Of a stretch of DNA of 64,000 bases, positions 1-8,601 are shown in pieces (position 1 is the first letter of the stretch; the number at the start of each line of letters is the position of its first letter). Source of the stretch: Novosphingobium naphthalenivorans NBRC 102051 (GTDB lineage: Bacteria; Pseudomonadota; Alphaproteobacteria; Sphingomonadales; Sphingomonadaceae); the NCBI RefSeq assembly GCF_001590985.1, contig NZ_BCTX01000007.1, positions 39,905-103,904 on the forward strand, given 5' to 3'. The notes under the pieces were generated by a model. It saw only the letters and a list, made by a program, of their open reading frames with translations, searched no databases and was not told the origin of the DNA. The position numbers and the translations under genes were made by a program.

Positions 1-1481
1 ACCAGCGCGGGGGTCAGGCCGCCCGGCGCCAGGGCAAGGTCGAGCAGCATGGCCTGATGGGCACTGGCGCGCGAGACATCGGCGGCCAGCAGCGAATCGA
101 GCCATTCGGACAGCGCTTCGAGCTTGTCGGGCGCGATAGTGAGGCCCGCCGCCATGGCGTGGCCGCCGCCGGCGATCAACAGTCCGGCCTCGCGTGCGGC
201 GATGATCGCCGCGCCCAGGTCCACGCCGGTGATCGAGCGGCCCGATCCCTTGCCGTTGCCCGCCTCGTCGGCATCGAGCGCGATGACGAGCGTGGGCTTG
301 CCGGTCTTTTCCTTGATTCGGCCGGCAACGATGCCGATCACGCCGGGATGCCAGCCCTTGCCCGCCAGCACGAGCACGGCGCGGTTGTGCTGGCTGGAGA
401 TCTGCTCTTCGGCGGCTTCCTGCACCGCCTGCTCGATCGCGCGGCGCTCTTCGTTGAGGCGCGAGAGCTGGGCGGCGATTTCGCGCGCCTCGTCAGGGTC
501 GGTGGTGGTGAGCAGGCGCACGCCCAGTGTCGATTCGCCCACGCGCCCGCCGGCATTGATTCGCGGACCGAGCGCGAAGCCCAGATCGGAGCAGGTCGGC
601 GCGCGGTTGAGGCGGCTGGCGTCGATCAGCGCGGACATGCCGATGTTATCGCGCCGGGCCATGACCTTGAGCCCTTGCGCCACCAGCGCGCGGTTGAGCC
701 CGTGGAGCGCGGCAACGTCCGCCACCGTGCCCAGCGCCACCAGATCGAGCAGGGCGAAGAGGTCGGGCTCGCGGCGGCTTTCGAAGAAGCCGCGCTGGCG
801 CAGCACGCGCACGGTCGCCACCGCCAGCAGGAACGCTACGCCCACGGCGGCAAGGTGGCCGTGGCCTGCCGCCAGTTCGTCTTCGTCGAGCCGGTTGGGG
901 TTGACCAGCGCGGCGGCGCGGGGAAGTTCGGGGGCGCACTTGTGGTGGTCGACCACGACCACGTCCACGCCCGCGTCATGCGCCATCTGCAGCGCTTCGT
1001 AGGCCATGGCGCCGCAATCGACCGTGACGATCAGGCTCGATCCCTCGCCCGCGATCCGCACCAGCGCCTCGCCCGAGGGGCCATAGCCTTCGAGCAGCCG
1101 GTCGGGGATGTAATAGCGAGCCTCGTGCCCCAGGCGGCGCAGCAGCAGGATCAGCAGCGCCGCGCTGGTCGCGCCATCGACGTCGTAGTCGCCATAGATG
1201 GTGACGGTCTCGTTCGTCATCACCGCCTGCGCCAGCCGTTCGGCCGCCGCGTCCATGTCGCGGAAGGCGGAAGGGTCGGGCAGGAACGCCCGCAGCGAAG
1301 GAACGCGGTGGCGCTCCAGATCTTCCCGCGCGACGCCGCGCGAGAGCAGGAGCTGGGTGACGATGCCGTCTTCCAGCCCCATCGGGCCGTCAGACAGATC
1401 CATGTTGCCGCCGCGCCAGCGCCAGGCCTTGCCGGTGAGCGAGCGGTCGATGCCGAAGACATTCGCGGAACGGGAAACCAT
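1..1481 (-). CDS. recJ: Single-stranded-DNA-specific exonuclease RecJ (C-terminus beyond window)
   Basis: RecJ degrades single-stranded DNA 5' to 3' in RecF-pathway recombination and repair. Reading the minus strand from the ATG at 1481 gives an uninterrupted frame to the window edge, about 493 residues. It contains the DHH-family motifs GDYDVDGATSAA (near residue 85) and VVVDHHK (near residue 175), and the DHHA1-type glycine-rich stretch IAGGGHAMAAG near the visible end. The early text MVSRSANVFGIDRSLTGKAW followed by a RecJ-type N-terminus supports the start. The gene has no stop in the window, so it continues past position 1. A long plus-strand frame opposite it (57-1619) is a shadow. The family is certain; the true C-terminal length is unknown. 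Confidence 0.95.
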   Translation of the reverse strand, partial: MVSRSANVFGIDRSLTGKAWRWRGGNMDLSDGPMGLEDGIVTQLLLSRGVAREDLERHRVPSLRAFLPDPSAFRDMDAAAERLAQAVMTNETVTIYGDYDVDGATSAALLILLLRRLGHEARYYIPDRLLEGYGPSGEALVRIAGEGSSLIVTVDCGAMAYEALQMAHDAGVDVVVVDHHKCAPELPRAAALVNPNRLDEDELAAGHGHLAAVGVAFLLAVATVRVLRQRGFFESRREPDLFALLDLVALGTVADVAALHGLNRALVAQGLKVMARRDNIGMSALIDASRLNRAPTCSDLGFALGPRINAGGRVGESTLGVRLLTTTDPDEAREIAAQLSRLNEERRAIEQAVQEAAEEQISSQHNRAVLVLAGKGWHPGVIGIVAGRIKEKTGKPTLVIALDADEAGNGKGSGRSITGVDLGAAIIAAREAGLLIAGGGHAMAAGLTIAPDKLEALSEWLDSLLAADVSRASAHQAMLLDLALAPGGLTPAL

Positions 1482-1622
1482 GGGGCTGCGTTACTCCACG
1501 CGGCGCTTGTCGGGAAGGGCGGGCGGTTCGGCGATCCCCGGCATTCTGCGAATGATTATACGCTAGGGGCGCCTGCAATCCGGAAGTATAGAGCAGACGA
1601 TAAACTGGAGGAGTCCTGAAAC

Positions 1623-2840
1623 ATGTCATTCGTTACCAAGAGGCGGGTGGCCATTCTGGCAGTCACTGCTGTTGCAATTCCTGTCGCTGTACTTGCTGCG
1701 GGGGATACAGCTCCCATTGCACGCTATGACATGCGTGCGGGCACTGTTTCCGGATTTGGGGCAATGGGTGGCGGTATGGGCCGGGGCATGGGCATGATGT
1801 TCGACGGAGGCGGCGGCAACAATGTCCAGCACGAGCTGTACTTGCGCCTCGGCTCTTCGCAGGGGCCGGCCAGTGGCAAGGCAAAGGCCGATCACTTCAT
1901 GCCGCCTGCCGCGAATCTCGGAAAGTCGGTGGCACTGACGGCTCCGGCCAGGAGCGAGCCTGCGACCGAGCCGGAATTGCTGCCGGAAAAGCCCAAGGGA
2001 CGGCTCCTCATCTTCTGGGGCTGCGGCGAACACGCGCCCAAGGGGCAGCCGGTCGTGATCGATTTCGCCAAGGTTGCCGCAGGGCAGATGCCCGCCGGGA
2101 TGCCCGGTTCGGCCGTGATCCGCGACTGGGGGCCCAATGCCGCCAATTCGAAGACATTCGCGCGCTGGCCTTCGGAGGATCACAAGTTCGTCAAGCCCGA
2201 CAGTTCGCTGATCGGTGCGCACCGGGTTGTCAGCACTTATGCGCCGGAGATCGATTTCACGCTCGCCAAGGACTTCATGGCGCCGCTGACGGCGCGGACC
2301 GCGACGTTGCCGTCCGGAGCCTCGCGCGTATCCTGGACGGCGGTTCCGGGGGCGACCGCGTGGCTCGCGTTCCTGACCGGCGGCAAGATGGGGCCGGGCG
2401 GGCAGATGGGTGACATGGTCATGTGGACCAGCAGCGCCGACCGCCAGTTCGGCGGCGGCCTTGCTGACTGGATTTCCCCCGATCAGGCTGCTTCGCTCGT
2501 CAAGACCGGCACACTGATGGCGCCCTCCGCGACAAGCTGTGTGGTCCCGGCCGAAGTGACGGCGGCCTCTCCCGATTTCCGGATGGGCACGCTGACCGCC
2601 TTCGGGCCGCAGGAAAGCTTTGCCTATCCGCCGCGTCCCGCTGATCCCAAAGTGGCCTGGCATCCCGAATGGACGGCCCGCATCCGCCATCGTTCGACCA
2701 CCAGCTGGATGCAGGCGCAAGGCATGGACATGGGATCGGCCATGGGGGCACAGCAACCGCAGGGTAATTCGGGTTGCAAGCCCAAGCGCGGCCTTGGCGG
2801 CATGCTGGGCGGTGTTCTGAGTGGCGGGGACGGGTGCTGA
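1623..2840 (+). CDS. Secreted protein of unknown function, Gly/Met-rich N-region
   Basis: This is a 405-residue protein that I do not assign to a named family. Residues 1-25 form a signal peptide (positively charged KRR, hydrophobic core, VLAAG). A Gly/Met-rich stretch follows at residues 46-65 (GAMGGGMGRGMGMMFDGG). The central part includes LLIFWGCGEH near residue 130. The C-terminus is again Met/Gln/Gly rich and ends in a Gly-rich segment with two cysteines. It is probably periplasmic or surface-exposed. It is the first gene of a tightly packed operon: the next ORF starts 3 nt after its stop. A GGAGGAGT-like ribosome binding site lies just upstream of the ATG. Its function is unknown. Confidence 0.8.
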   Translation: MSFVTKRRVAILAVTAVAIPVAVLAAGDTAPIARYDMRAGTVSGFGAMGGGMGRGMGMMFDGGGGNNVQHELYLRLGSSQGPASGKAKADHFMPPAANLGKSVALTAPARSEPATEPELLPEKPKGRLLIFWGCGEHAPKGQPVVIDFAKVAAGQMPAGMPGSAVIRDWGPNAANSKTFARWPSEDHKFVKPDSSLIGAHRVVSTYAPEIDFTLAKDFMAPLTARTATLPSGASRVSWTAVPGATAWLAFLTGGKMGPGGQMGDMVMWTSSADRQFGGGLADWISPDQAASLVKTGTLMAPSATSCVVPAEVTAASPDFRMGTLTAFGPQESFAYPPRPADPKVAWHPEWTARIRHRSTTSWMQAQGMDMGSAMGAQQPQGNSGCKPKRGLGGMLGGVLSGGDGC

Positions 2841-2843
2841 AGT

Positions 2844-3317
2844 TTGCTCGCTGTCATCTGGCATAGCCGCACTGGCGCGGCGCGGGCGCTGGCACAGGCG
2901 GTTCATGAAGGCGCGGGGACTGCCTCGCGCCTGATCGCGGCTGCCGATGCCTGCCCGCAGGACCTGCTCGATGCGCAAGGCTATGTTTTCGTCTGCCCGG
3001 AAAATCTGGCCGCGATGTCGGGCCTGATGAAGGAGATGTTCGACCGCTGCTATTACCCCGCTCTGGGCCGGATCGAGGGGCGGCCCTATGCCACCGTGAT
3101 TGCGGCGGGATCGGACGGGCAGGGGGCGCAGCGGCAGATCGACCGGATTGTCACTGGCTGGCGGCTGAAACGCGTGGCCGAGCCCCTGATCGTCAATCTT
3201 GGCGCGCAGACGCCCGCGCAGATCATGGCGGCAAAGACGGTTCCGGAAAGCGCATTGCTGCAATGCCGGGATCTTGGCGCGGCTCTGGCCGAGGGGCTTT
3301 CGCTTGGAATCTTCTGA
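2844..3317 (+). CDS. Flavodoxin-family / NADPH-dependent FMN reductase-like protein
   Basis: The 157-residue protein starts at a TTG three bases after the preceding stop. The N-terminus (LAVIWHSRTGAARALAQAV) matches the phosphate-binding loop of flavodoxin-like folds (SxTGxxxxLA), and VFVCPENLAAMSGLMKEMFDR resembles the second FMN-contacting loop of the NAD(P)H:quinone/FMN reductase group. It probably binds FMN and carries out small redox reactions, but the substrate cannot be read from sequence. The gene lies in a four-gene operon with no intergenic space, so its role may relate to the DUF4261-like and AHH proteins downstream. The fold assignment is fairly safe; the activity is inferred. Confidence 0.75.
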   Translation: MLAVIWHSRTGAARALAQAVHEGAGTASRLIAAADACPQDLLDAQGYVFVCPENLAAMSGLMKEMFDRCYYPALGRIEGRPYATVIAAGSDGQGAQRQIDRIVTGWRLKRVAEPLIVNLGAQTPAQIMAAKTVPESALLQCRDLGAALAEGLSLGIF

Positions 3318-3324
3318 CGCGGGC

Positions 3325-4167
3325 ATGGCTGGGGCGAAACAGACTCGACGCGGCGCGGAGAATCGTGCCTACTCCCTTGCATTCCCGTTGGCGGCGGAGA
3401 TACCGGAACTGCCCAGTTCTCAGACAGGTAATGCCGGGAATGCAGCGCTCATGCTGTTGTTTCGCGAAGGCGCACGCCCGGCGGCGGATGATATCGCCCG
3501 CCTGCTGGATGCGGCCGATTCCGGCATGTCTGCCCGGATCAGTCACCGGCCTGAACCATCTGCGGGATGGCTGGAACTGCTGGCCCGGGGATTGACGTTC
3601 GATCTGCGCGGTCTCTCCCCGGCCATGCCTGTGCCACATGAACCCGCGCGTCATGCCTATGGATTCGGCGCGGCGCCCGCCGATGGACCGCTGGAAGCGG
3701 TTGCACTGGTGGCGTCGGGACATATCGCCGCTGGTGCAGCGCTTGGCCCGGTCTTGCGCACGATGTTCAAGCTTGCCGCGAACTTGGCGATCCGGTTGCC
3801 GGTGGAGGCCGTGCTATGGCGCCCGGCCGGGACCGTGATGGAGCCGCGCTATTTTTCCCGCGCCGTCCTCAACTGGCTTGCAGGCGGCGCTTTTCCGGCG
3901 CTGGGACTCACCGCGCTCATGCCCGCCAGCGACGGGAGCGTCGCCAGCAGTGGCCTGTCGCACTTCATTGGGCAGGAAATGCAGCTGGAAGGCTTGCCGG
4001 GCGAAGCGCAGGCCGAATCCGTGAAGCTGGCGATCCGGCTGGTGGACTATCTCGTGCGCCACGGCCCGCTCACTGAACCGCATACGATCACGCAGGATCC
4101 AGGTGTTCTGCTGGCAGAACCCTCGTCGGTGGGAAAGCGGGTCTGGATCTGGCGCGCGCAGGCCTGA
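3325..4167 (+). CDS. DUF4261-like protein
   Basis: The 280-residue protein is read from the ATG at 3325 (MAGAKQTRRG), 7 nt after the previous stop. An upstream frame extension to 3199 overlaps the flavodoxin gene and lacks family-like sequence, so I exclude it. The middle (AVLWRPAGTVMEPRYF) and the C-terminal block (GLSHFIGQEMQLEGLP, then RLVDYLVRHGPLTEPHTI) resemble the DUF4261 pattern as I remember it, in which a Gly-Leu-x-x-Phe segment is followed by an acidic strand and a helix before a DGDT-like turn. No catalytic residues are known for this family. The stop codon directly abuts the ATG of the AHH nuclease gene, so the two are very likely co-translated. Confidence 0.55.
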   Translation: MAGAKQTRRGAENRAYSLAFPLAAEIPELPSSQTGNAGNAALMLLFREGARPAADDIARLLDAADSGMSARISHRPEPSAGWLELLARGLTFDLRGLSPAMPVPHEPARHAYGFGAAPADGPLEAVALVASGHIAAGAALGPVLRTMFKLAANLAIRLPVEAVLWRPAGTVMEPRYFSRAVLNWLAGGAFPALGLTALMPASDGSVASSGLSHFIGQEMQLEGLPGEAQAESVKLAIRLVDYLVRHGPLTEPHTITQDPGVLLAEPSSVGKRVWIWRAQA

Positions 4168-4758
4168 ATGCCCTGGACGGCGCGAAGGTATCTGCCGTTT
4201 CGCGCCGTCAATCGCAGGGGAGAGCCCGGTCATGACGCGGGGTTGCAGCGGCATCACCTGCTGCCCCGGCAGGTTCTCGCCCGGCCCGCCTTCGCGCGGA
4301 TGTTTGCTGCGTCGGGCGGGAAACGGCAGCGGTTCGACGATTTTCGCGCAAACGGCCTGCTTCTGCCTTGCCTCGAATTTACCGCCCTGAGCATGGGGCT
4401 GCCGCTCCACCGCGGGCCGCACCGCTGTTACAGCGGCATGGTGATGGAACGGCTGGGGCAGGTCGAGGCGGCATGGTCGGTGATGCAAGGCCGCTCGCCC
4501 GAGGATGCCGCGGAGCATGTGCACATGCGTCTGGTCCTGCTCCAGCGTGCATTGCGCCGGTTCCTGCTCGACGGACGGCGGCGCGCGCTGCTCAACCGCC
4601 GTGACCCGCTTGGCGCGGGCATCGATTTTACCAGCCTCGATGCCATGGCCGAGGCGCTTTGGGGGACCACGGAGCCTGCGGCCGAAGTTCAGCCCACGTT
4701 TCAGACCATAGTTCAACCGGTGCCCGTGCGGGCGCACAGGTCTTCCCTGGCGGCCTGA
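4168..4758 (+). CDS. AHH-type HNH/EndoVII-superfamily nuclease
   Basis: This 196-residue protein starts with the ATG immediately after the preceding TGA. Residues 25-90 carry the AHH-nuclease pattern: QRHHLLPRQVL (paired histidines followed by Leu/Ile-Pro), then FRANGLLLPC, then LPLHRGPHRCYSGMVMERL, where the H-x-G-x-H-x-x-Y signature is clear. AHH domains are known as nuclease tips of polymorphic toxins and as stand-alone proteins. No long toxin backbone, signal peptide or trafficking domain is visible here. Its last 46 bp overlap the 3' end of the convergent nitronate monooxygenase gene. The target (DNA or RNA), and whether an immunity partner exists, are unknown. Confidence 0.7.
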   Translation: MPWTARRYLPFRAVNRRGEPGHDAGLQRHHLLPRQVLARPAFARMFAASGGKRQRFDDFRANGLLLPCLEFTALSMGLPLHRGPHRCYSGMVMERLGQVEAAWSVMQGRSPEDAAEHVHMRLVLLQRALRRFLLDGRRRALLNRRDPLGAGIDFTSLDAMAEALWGTTEPAAEVQPTFQTIVQPVPVRAHRSSLAA

Positions 4759-5663
4759 TACTGGGCGAGCAACGCTTCCACGCGGTCCGCGACGGGTTCG
4801 ACCGCGTGGATTGCGCCAATGCCCTGACCCGCGCCCCAGATGTCCTTCCAGGCCTTGGCATCCATGTTGCCGCCCGAACCGAAGTTCATCTGGCTCTTGT
4901 CGCCTTCGGGCAGGTTGTCCGGGTCCATGCCGGCGGCAACGATCGAGGGGCGCAGGTAATTGCCGTGCACGCCGGTGAAGAGGTTTGAATAGACGATGTC
5001 GGCGGCGCTGCCGTCAACGATCGCCTGCTTGTAGTCGTCCACCGCATTGGCTTCGGGTGTGGCGATCCAGGGGGTGCCGATATAGGCGAAGTCCGCGCCC
5101 ATGGCCTGCGCGGCGAGGATCGAACGGCCGCAGGCGATCGAGCCGGAAAGCGCCAGCGGCCCATCGAACCAGTCCCGGATTTCCTGGATCAGCGCGAAAG
5201 GCGATTGCGGACCGGCGTGTCCGCCGGCCCCTGCAGCGACGGCAATCAGGCCGTCCGCGCCCTTTTCCACGGCCTTGCGGGCAAACCTGTCGTTGATGAC
5301 GTCATGCAGCACCAGGCCGCCCCAACCGTGGACTGCGGCATTGACGTCCGCATTGGCCCCCAGCGACGTGATGACGAGCGGCACTTTCCATTTTTCCAGC
5401 GTCTTGAGGTCTTCCTCCAGCCGCGCATTGGTCCTGTGAACGATCAGGTTGACCGCGAACGGCGCGCCGCAGCCCTGCGTTTCCTCGGTGATGCGGTGCA
5501 GCCATTCGTCGAGCTGGCTGGCCGGGCGGGCATTGAGCGCCGGGAAGCTGCCGACGATCCCCGAACGCACTTGTGCAATGACCAATTCCGGGGTGGATAC
5601 GATGAACATGGGCGCTGCGATCACGGGCAGGCGCAGCGACTGGAACGGCGCAGGCAGGGGCAT
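4713..5663 (-). CDS. NAD(P)H-dependent flavin oxidoreductase (nitronate monooxygenase family)
   Basis: The 316-residue protein is a TIM-barrel FMN enzyme of the 2-nitropropane dioxygenase / nitronate monooxygenase family. Diagnostic segments are LPVIAAPMFIVS at the N-terminus, VAAGAGGHAGPQSPFALI in the middle (the conserved Gly-rich loop and His of the family), and LSGSIACGRSILAAQAMGADFAYIGTPW (FMN phosphate binding). Such enzymes oxidise alkyl nitronates, and some act as NADH:quinone or enoyl reductases, so the physiological substrate is open. The gene stands alone on the minus strand; its last 46 bp overlap the AHH nuclease gene tail to tail. Confidence 0.9.
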   Translation of the reverse strand: MPLPAPFQSLRLPVIAAPMFIVSTPELVIAQVRSGIVGSFPALNARPASQLDEWLHRITEETQGCGAPFAVNLIVHRTNARLEEDLKTLEKWKVPLVITSLGANADVNAAVHGWGGLVLHDVINDRFARKAVEKGADGLIAVAAGAGGHAGPQSPFALIQEIRDWFDGPLALSGSIACGRSILAAQAMGADFAYIGTPWIATPEANAVDDYKQAIVDGSAADIVYSNLFTGVHGNYLRPSIVAAGMDPDNLPEGDKSQMNFGSGGNMDAKAWKDIWGAGQGIGAIHAVEPVADRVEALLAQYQAAREDLCARTGTG

Positions 5664-6152
5664 CTCATCTCCGTTTAAGCAAGCGATTAAATCGCGGCAT
5701 ACTGTGGTGAATCCGGCCTGTCGAGGGCGCGGAGGGCAGGCATCTCATGCCGCATCGGAAAGGGGGCAAGGCGCTCCGCTCATGGTGCCTTGTGTCAGTC
5801 CGGCAAACCGGGGGCAGCCGGCACCGGAAACGAATGTAGCGCTTAACGCCTTTTAATCACATTGGCTTTTCGTTGGGGTGCTGCCCTTGGGGAAGGGGCG
5901 GAGATGGATTAAAATTATGATATTTCTGGTGGTTGCTGGACGCACTTTACATTCCATGCACCCGTGCCCGTCTCCCCGGCAAGGAAGATTTTCCCTGTCG
6001 AACACGAGAGGACGAATACCTTAATGATGCGGTAATCATGCTTCTAACGACGATAGTAACATAACCTGGACGTAATTCGTTGAGGGTTCGCGATCGGGAC
6101 TGCGCGGGGCGTTTGCGATCGATGAATTGAACGATGCGGCAGGGTTGCAGAT
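5664..6152. other. Intergenic region, no gene found (489 bp)
   Basis: This gap separates the divergent nitronate monooxygenase and PilZ genes, so it must hold both promoters. It is clearly more AT-rich than the flanks around 5840-6060 (TTTTAATCACATT, TTAAAATTATGATATTTC). A TATGAT hexamer at 5916-5921 could be a -10 element, but no convincing -35 box lies 16-18 bp upstream. The heptamer GCGATCG occurs twice at about 6090-6122, close to the PilZ start. Frames on either strand are short and read as shadows. I see no tRNA or structured RNA. Confidence 0.5.
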
Positions 6153-6782
6153 ATGGACGTTCCAGAATTTTCTCGGAGCCCTCAGGGCGGGGAAGCGGAA
6201 GACCTGAACGAAAAGCGGGTCGAGCCGCGGGTCGCGCTTCTGCTGCGGAGCGCCAAGCTGGTCGGACCGTCCGGCGAGTTTCTGTGTATTGTGCGCGACG
6301 TGTCGAAAAGCGGTGCCAAACTTCGCCTGTTCCACCCGATGGTCGATAGCGAGGATCTCCTGCTGGAAACGGCAACGGGGCAGTGCCTTGCCGTCGAAAA
6401 GGTCTGGGAAAACGGGAACGAGGCCGGAATACGGTTTACCGATGCCGTGGACGTGACACATTTCGTCGCCGAAGACGGCCCCTATCCCAAGCGCCCCATG
6501 CGCATCAATCTGGACCGTCCTGCACAGCTGCGCTGCGGCGGGACGGTGCTGCAGGCAACCATTCACGATCTTTCGCGCCAGGGTGCCAAGATCGAGACGT
6601 CCCAGCGGCTCGCGATCGGGCAGGCGCTGGGGCTTGAGGCAGAGGATCTGCCGTCGTTTGAGGCTACCGTGCGCTGGCGGCGCCATCCCTATTACGGCCT
6701 GGTGTTCCGCCAGGTCATGAGCCTGGAGGAGTTTGCCTCCCGCGTGCACCGGCTGCAATTGGACAACCGCGCCTGGCTCTAG
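6153..6782 (+). CDS. Tandem PilZ-domain protein (putative c-di-GMP receptor)
   Basis: The 209-residue cytoplasmic protein has two PilZ-like halves. The first carries the RxxxR-type motif KRVEPR (about residue 21) and DVSKSG (about residue 49). The second has KRPMR (about residue 113) and DLSRQG (about residue 139). In PilZ proteins the RxxxR and D/NxSxxG motifs bind c-di-GMP. Both copies keep them, although the second arginine motif is RPMR with spacing slightly unlike the consensus. There is no enzymatic domain, so it probably acts as an effector by protein interaction, for instance on motility or exopolysaccharide. It is monocistronic and ends before a strong bidirectional terminator. Confidence 0.88.
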   Translation: MDVPEFSRSPQGGEAEDLNEKRVEPRVALLLRSAKLVGPSGEFLCIVRDVSKSGAKLRLFHPMVDSEDLLLETATGQCLAVEKVWENGNEAGIRFTDAVDVTHFVAEDGPYPKRPMRINLDRPAQLRCGGTVLQATIHDLSRQGAKIETSQRLAIGQALGLEAEDLPSFEATVRWRRHPYYGLVFRQVMSLEEFASRVHRLQLDNRAWL

Positions 6783-6791
6783 CCCTATCAG

Positions 6792-6826
6792 GCAAAGGGC
6801 CCGGCCTTACGCGCCGGGCCCTTTGC
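6792..6826. terminator. Bidirectional intrinsic terminator between PilZ gene and leuA
   Basis: A perfect 14-bp inverted repeat (GCAAAGGGCCCGGC / GCCGGGCCCTTTGC) with a 7-nt loop lies between two convergent genes. The stem is GC-rich with A/T tracts at both ends, so it can serve both strands. Confidence 0.85.
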
Positions 6827-6840
6827 GTATTGGTTCCTTC

Positions 6841-8508
6841 TCAGGCCGCGTTCGCCGCGCTCAGCACCGCACGCACGCTGGCGGTCGCGACGTCTTCGTC
6901 GATGCCGACGCCCCAGATGGTCCGGCCATCGGGCAGCACGCATTCGACATAGGCGGCCGCGCGGGCGTCCGAGCTCTTGCCCATCGAATGCTCGGCATAG
7001 TCGCGCACTTCGAGCTCAACGCCGAAGCTGTCCTTCAGCGTCGCGATGACCGAGGAGATGAGGCCGTTGCCCTTGCCGGAAACGGTCTGTTCCTTGCCAT
7101 TGACGCCGATCTTGCCGGCGAAGACGCGGGTACCGTCGGCGCTTTTGGCCTCGTCCCAGTCGATCAGGTGGAAGTGCTGCGGCTCGTCGAGGCGGTAAAC
7201 CTTGCGGAAGACGTCCCAGATATCCGATGCCTGCAGTTCGCGGCCCAGTTCGTCGGCCAGTTCCTGCACGTGCTTGGAAAAGTGCGCCTGCATCCGCTTG
7301 GGCAGCTTGAGGCCCTGATCCTGCTCGATCACCCAGGCAAAGCCGCCCTTGCCGGACTGCGAGTTGACGCGGATCACCGCTTCGTAGTTGCGGCCCAGAT
7401 CCGCCGGATCGATCGGCAGGTAAGGCACGGACCAGATCTGGTCGTTGCGCGTTTCCTGCGCGGCGAAACCCTTCTTGATCGCGTCCTGATGCGAGCCGGA
7501 AAAGGCCGTGAAGACCAGTTCGCCGCCATAGGGATGGCGCTCGGGCACCTTGAGCTGGTTGCAGTACTCGACAGTCTGGATGACTTCATCGATGTCCGAG
7601 AAATCCAGCCTGGGATCAACGCCTTGCGTGTACATGTTGAGCGCGACTGTCACCAGGCAGCAGTTGCCGGTGCGCTCGCCGTTGCCGAACAGGCAGCCTT
7701 CCACGCGGTCGGCACCGGCCATCAGCCCCAGCTCCGCCGCAGCGACGCCGGTGCCCCGGTCGTTGTGGGTGTGGAGCGAGATCACTGCGCTTTCGCGGTT
7801 CGGCAGGTTGCGGCAGAAATACTCGATCTGGTCGGCGTAGATGTTCGGCGTCGCCGCCTCGACCGTGGCCGGCAGGTTGAGGATGATCGGGTTTTCCGGC
7901 GTCGGCTGCAGGACGTTCATCACCGCTTCGCAGCACTCGATCGAGAAATCGAGTTCAGCGGTGGAGAACGTCTCCGGCGAATATTCCACGTGCCACTTGG
8001 TCTGCGGATACTTGGCGATCTGGTCGCGGATGATCTTGGCGCCGTTTTCGGCAATGCCGCGGATTTCCGGCTGGGTCATGCCGAACACGACATTGCGCCA
8101 CAGCGGCGAGACGGCGTTGTAGACGTGGACGATCGCGGCATGGACACCGGCGAGGCTCTCGAACGACTTCTCGATCAGGTCCTGCCGCGACTGGGTCAGC
8201 ACCTGGACCAGCACGTCTTCGGGAATGCGCCCGGCATCGACGAGGCCACGGATGAAATCGAACTCGGTCGCACCCGCGCTCGGGAAGCCGACTTCGATTT
8301 CCTTGAGGCCGACGCTCACCAGCAGGTCGAAGAAGCGCGACTTCTTCTCCGCGCCCATCGGATCGATCAGCGCCTGATTGCCGTCGCGCAGGTCGGTGGA
8401 GAGCCAGCGCGGCGCCTTGGTGATGACCTGCGAGGGCCACTGGCGGTTCGGCAGGTCGATTTGCGGGAACGGTCGGTATTTGACCGAGGGGTCTTTCAGC
8501 ATGGTCAT
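6841..8508 (-). CDS. leuA: 2-isopropylmalate synthase (long form)
   Basis: LeuA condenses acetyl-CoA with 2-oxoisovalerate, the first committed step of leucine synthesis. The 555-residue protein has the HMGL-like barrel with STDLRDGNQALIDPM near residue 37 (metal-binding DGNQ), LHTHNDRGTGVA (HxH metal ligands) and GCLFGNGERTGN. The C-terminal LeuA allosteric domain (about residues 420-555) contains the leucine-binding-type segment RAAAYVECVLPDGRTIWGVGIDEDV. Length and motif wording fit the long LeuA type also found in fungi and actinobacteria. A second in-frame ATG lies two codons in, at 8502. A leucine-rich leader ORF precedes the gene, so attenuation by leucyl-tRNA level is likely. Confidence 0.97.
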   Translation of the reverse strand: MTMLKDPSVKYRPFPQIDLPNRQWPSQVITKAPRWLSTDLRDGNQALIDPMGAEKKSRFFDLLVSVGLKEIEVGFPSAGATEFDFIRGLVDAGRIPEDVLVQVLTQSRQDLIEKSFESLAGVHAAIVHVYNAVSPLWRNVVFGMTQPEIRGIAENGAKIIRDQIAKYPQTKWHVEYSPETFSTAELDFSIECCEAVMNVLQPTPENPIILNLPATVEAATPNIYADQIEYFCRNLPNRESAVISLHTHNDRGTGVAAAELGLMAGADRVEGCLFGNGERTGNCCLVTVALNMYTQGVDPRLDFSDIDEVIQTVEYCNQLKVPERHPYGGELVFTAFSGSHQDAIKKGFAAQETRNDQIWSVPYLPIDPADLGRNYEAVIRVNSQSGKGGFAWVIEQDQGLKLPKRMQAHFSKHVQELADELGRELQASDIWDVFRKVYRLDEPQHFHLIDWDEAKSADGTRVFAGKIGVNGKEQTVSGKGNGLISSVIATLKDSFGVELEVRDYAEHSMGKSSDARAAAYVECVLPDGRTIWGVGIDEDVATASVRAVLSAANAA

Positions 8509-8550
8509 GGTCGTGTCTCGCTCGGAATGTCGTCTTTTTCTGCAGGCTGT

Positions 8551-8571
8551 CGCTTGAGGTCCCCTTGAGCG
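8551..8571 (-). promoter_or_regulatory. Imperfect hairpin in leuA leader (possible attenuator element)
   Basis: On the leuA-sense strand the segment reads CGCT-CA-AGG-GGA-CCT-CA-AGCG: two short stems separated by a symmetric CA/CA internal loop. It lies between the leucine-rich leader ORF and the leuA start. No poly-U run follows. The assignment as part of an attenuator is inference. Confidence 0.35.
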
Positions 8572-8601
8572 CCGAGCGCGCCGCAGGAACGACGCGTCAC
8601 C

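Noticed and set aside
57..1619. Long plus-strand frame of 520 codons
   Set aside because: It is antisense to recJ, whose minus-strand frame shows the DHH motifs. The product is Arg/His/Asp-rich shadow sequence typical of GC-rich genomes.
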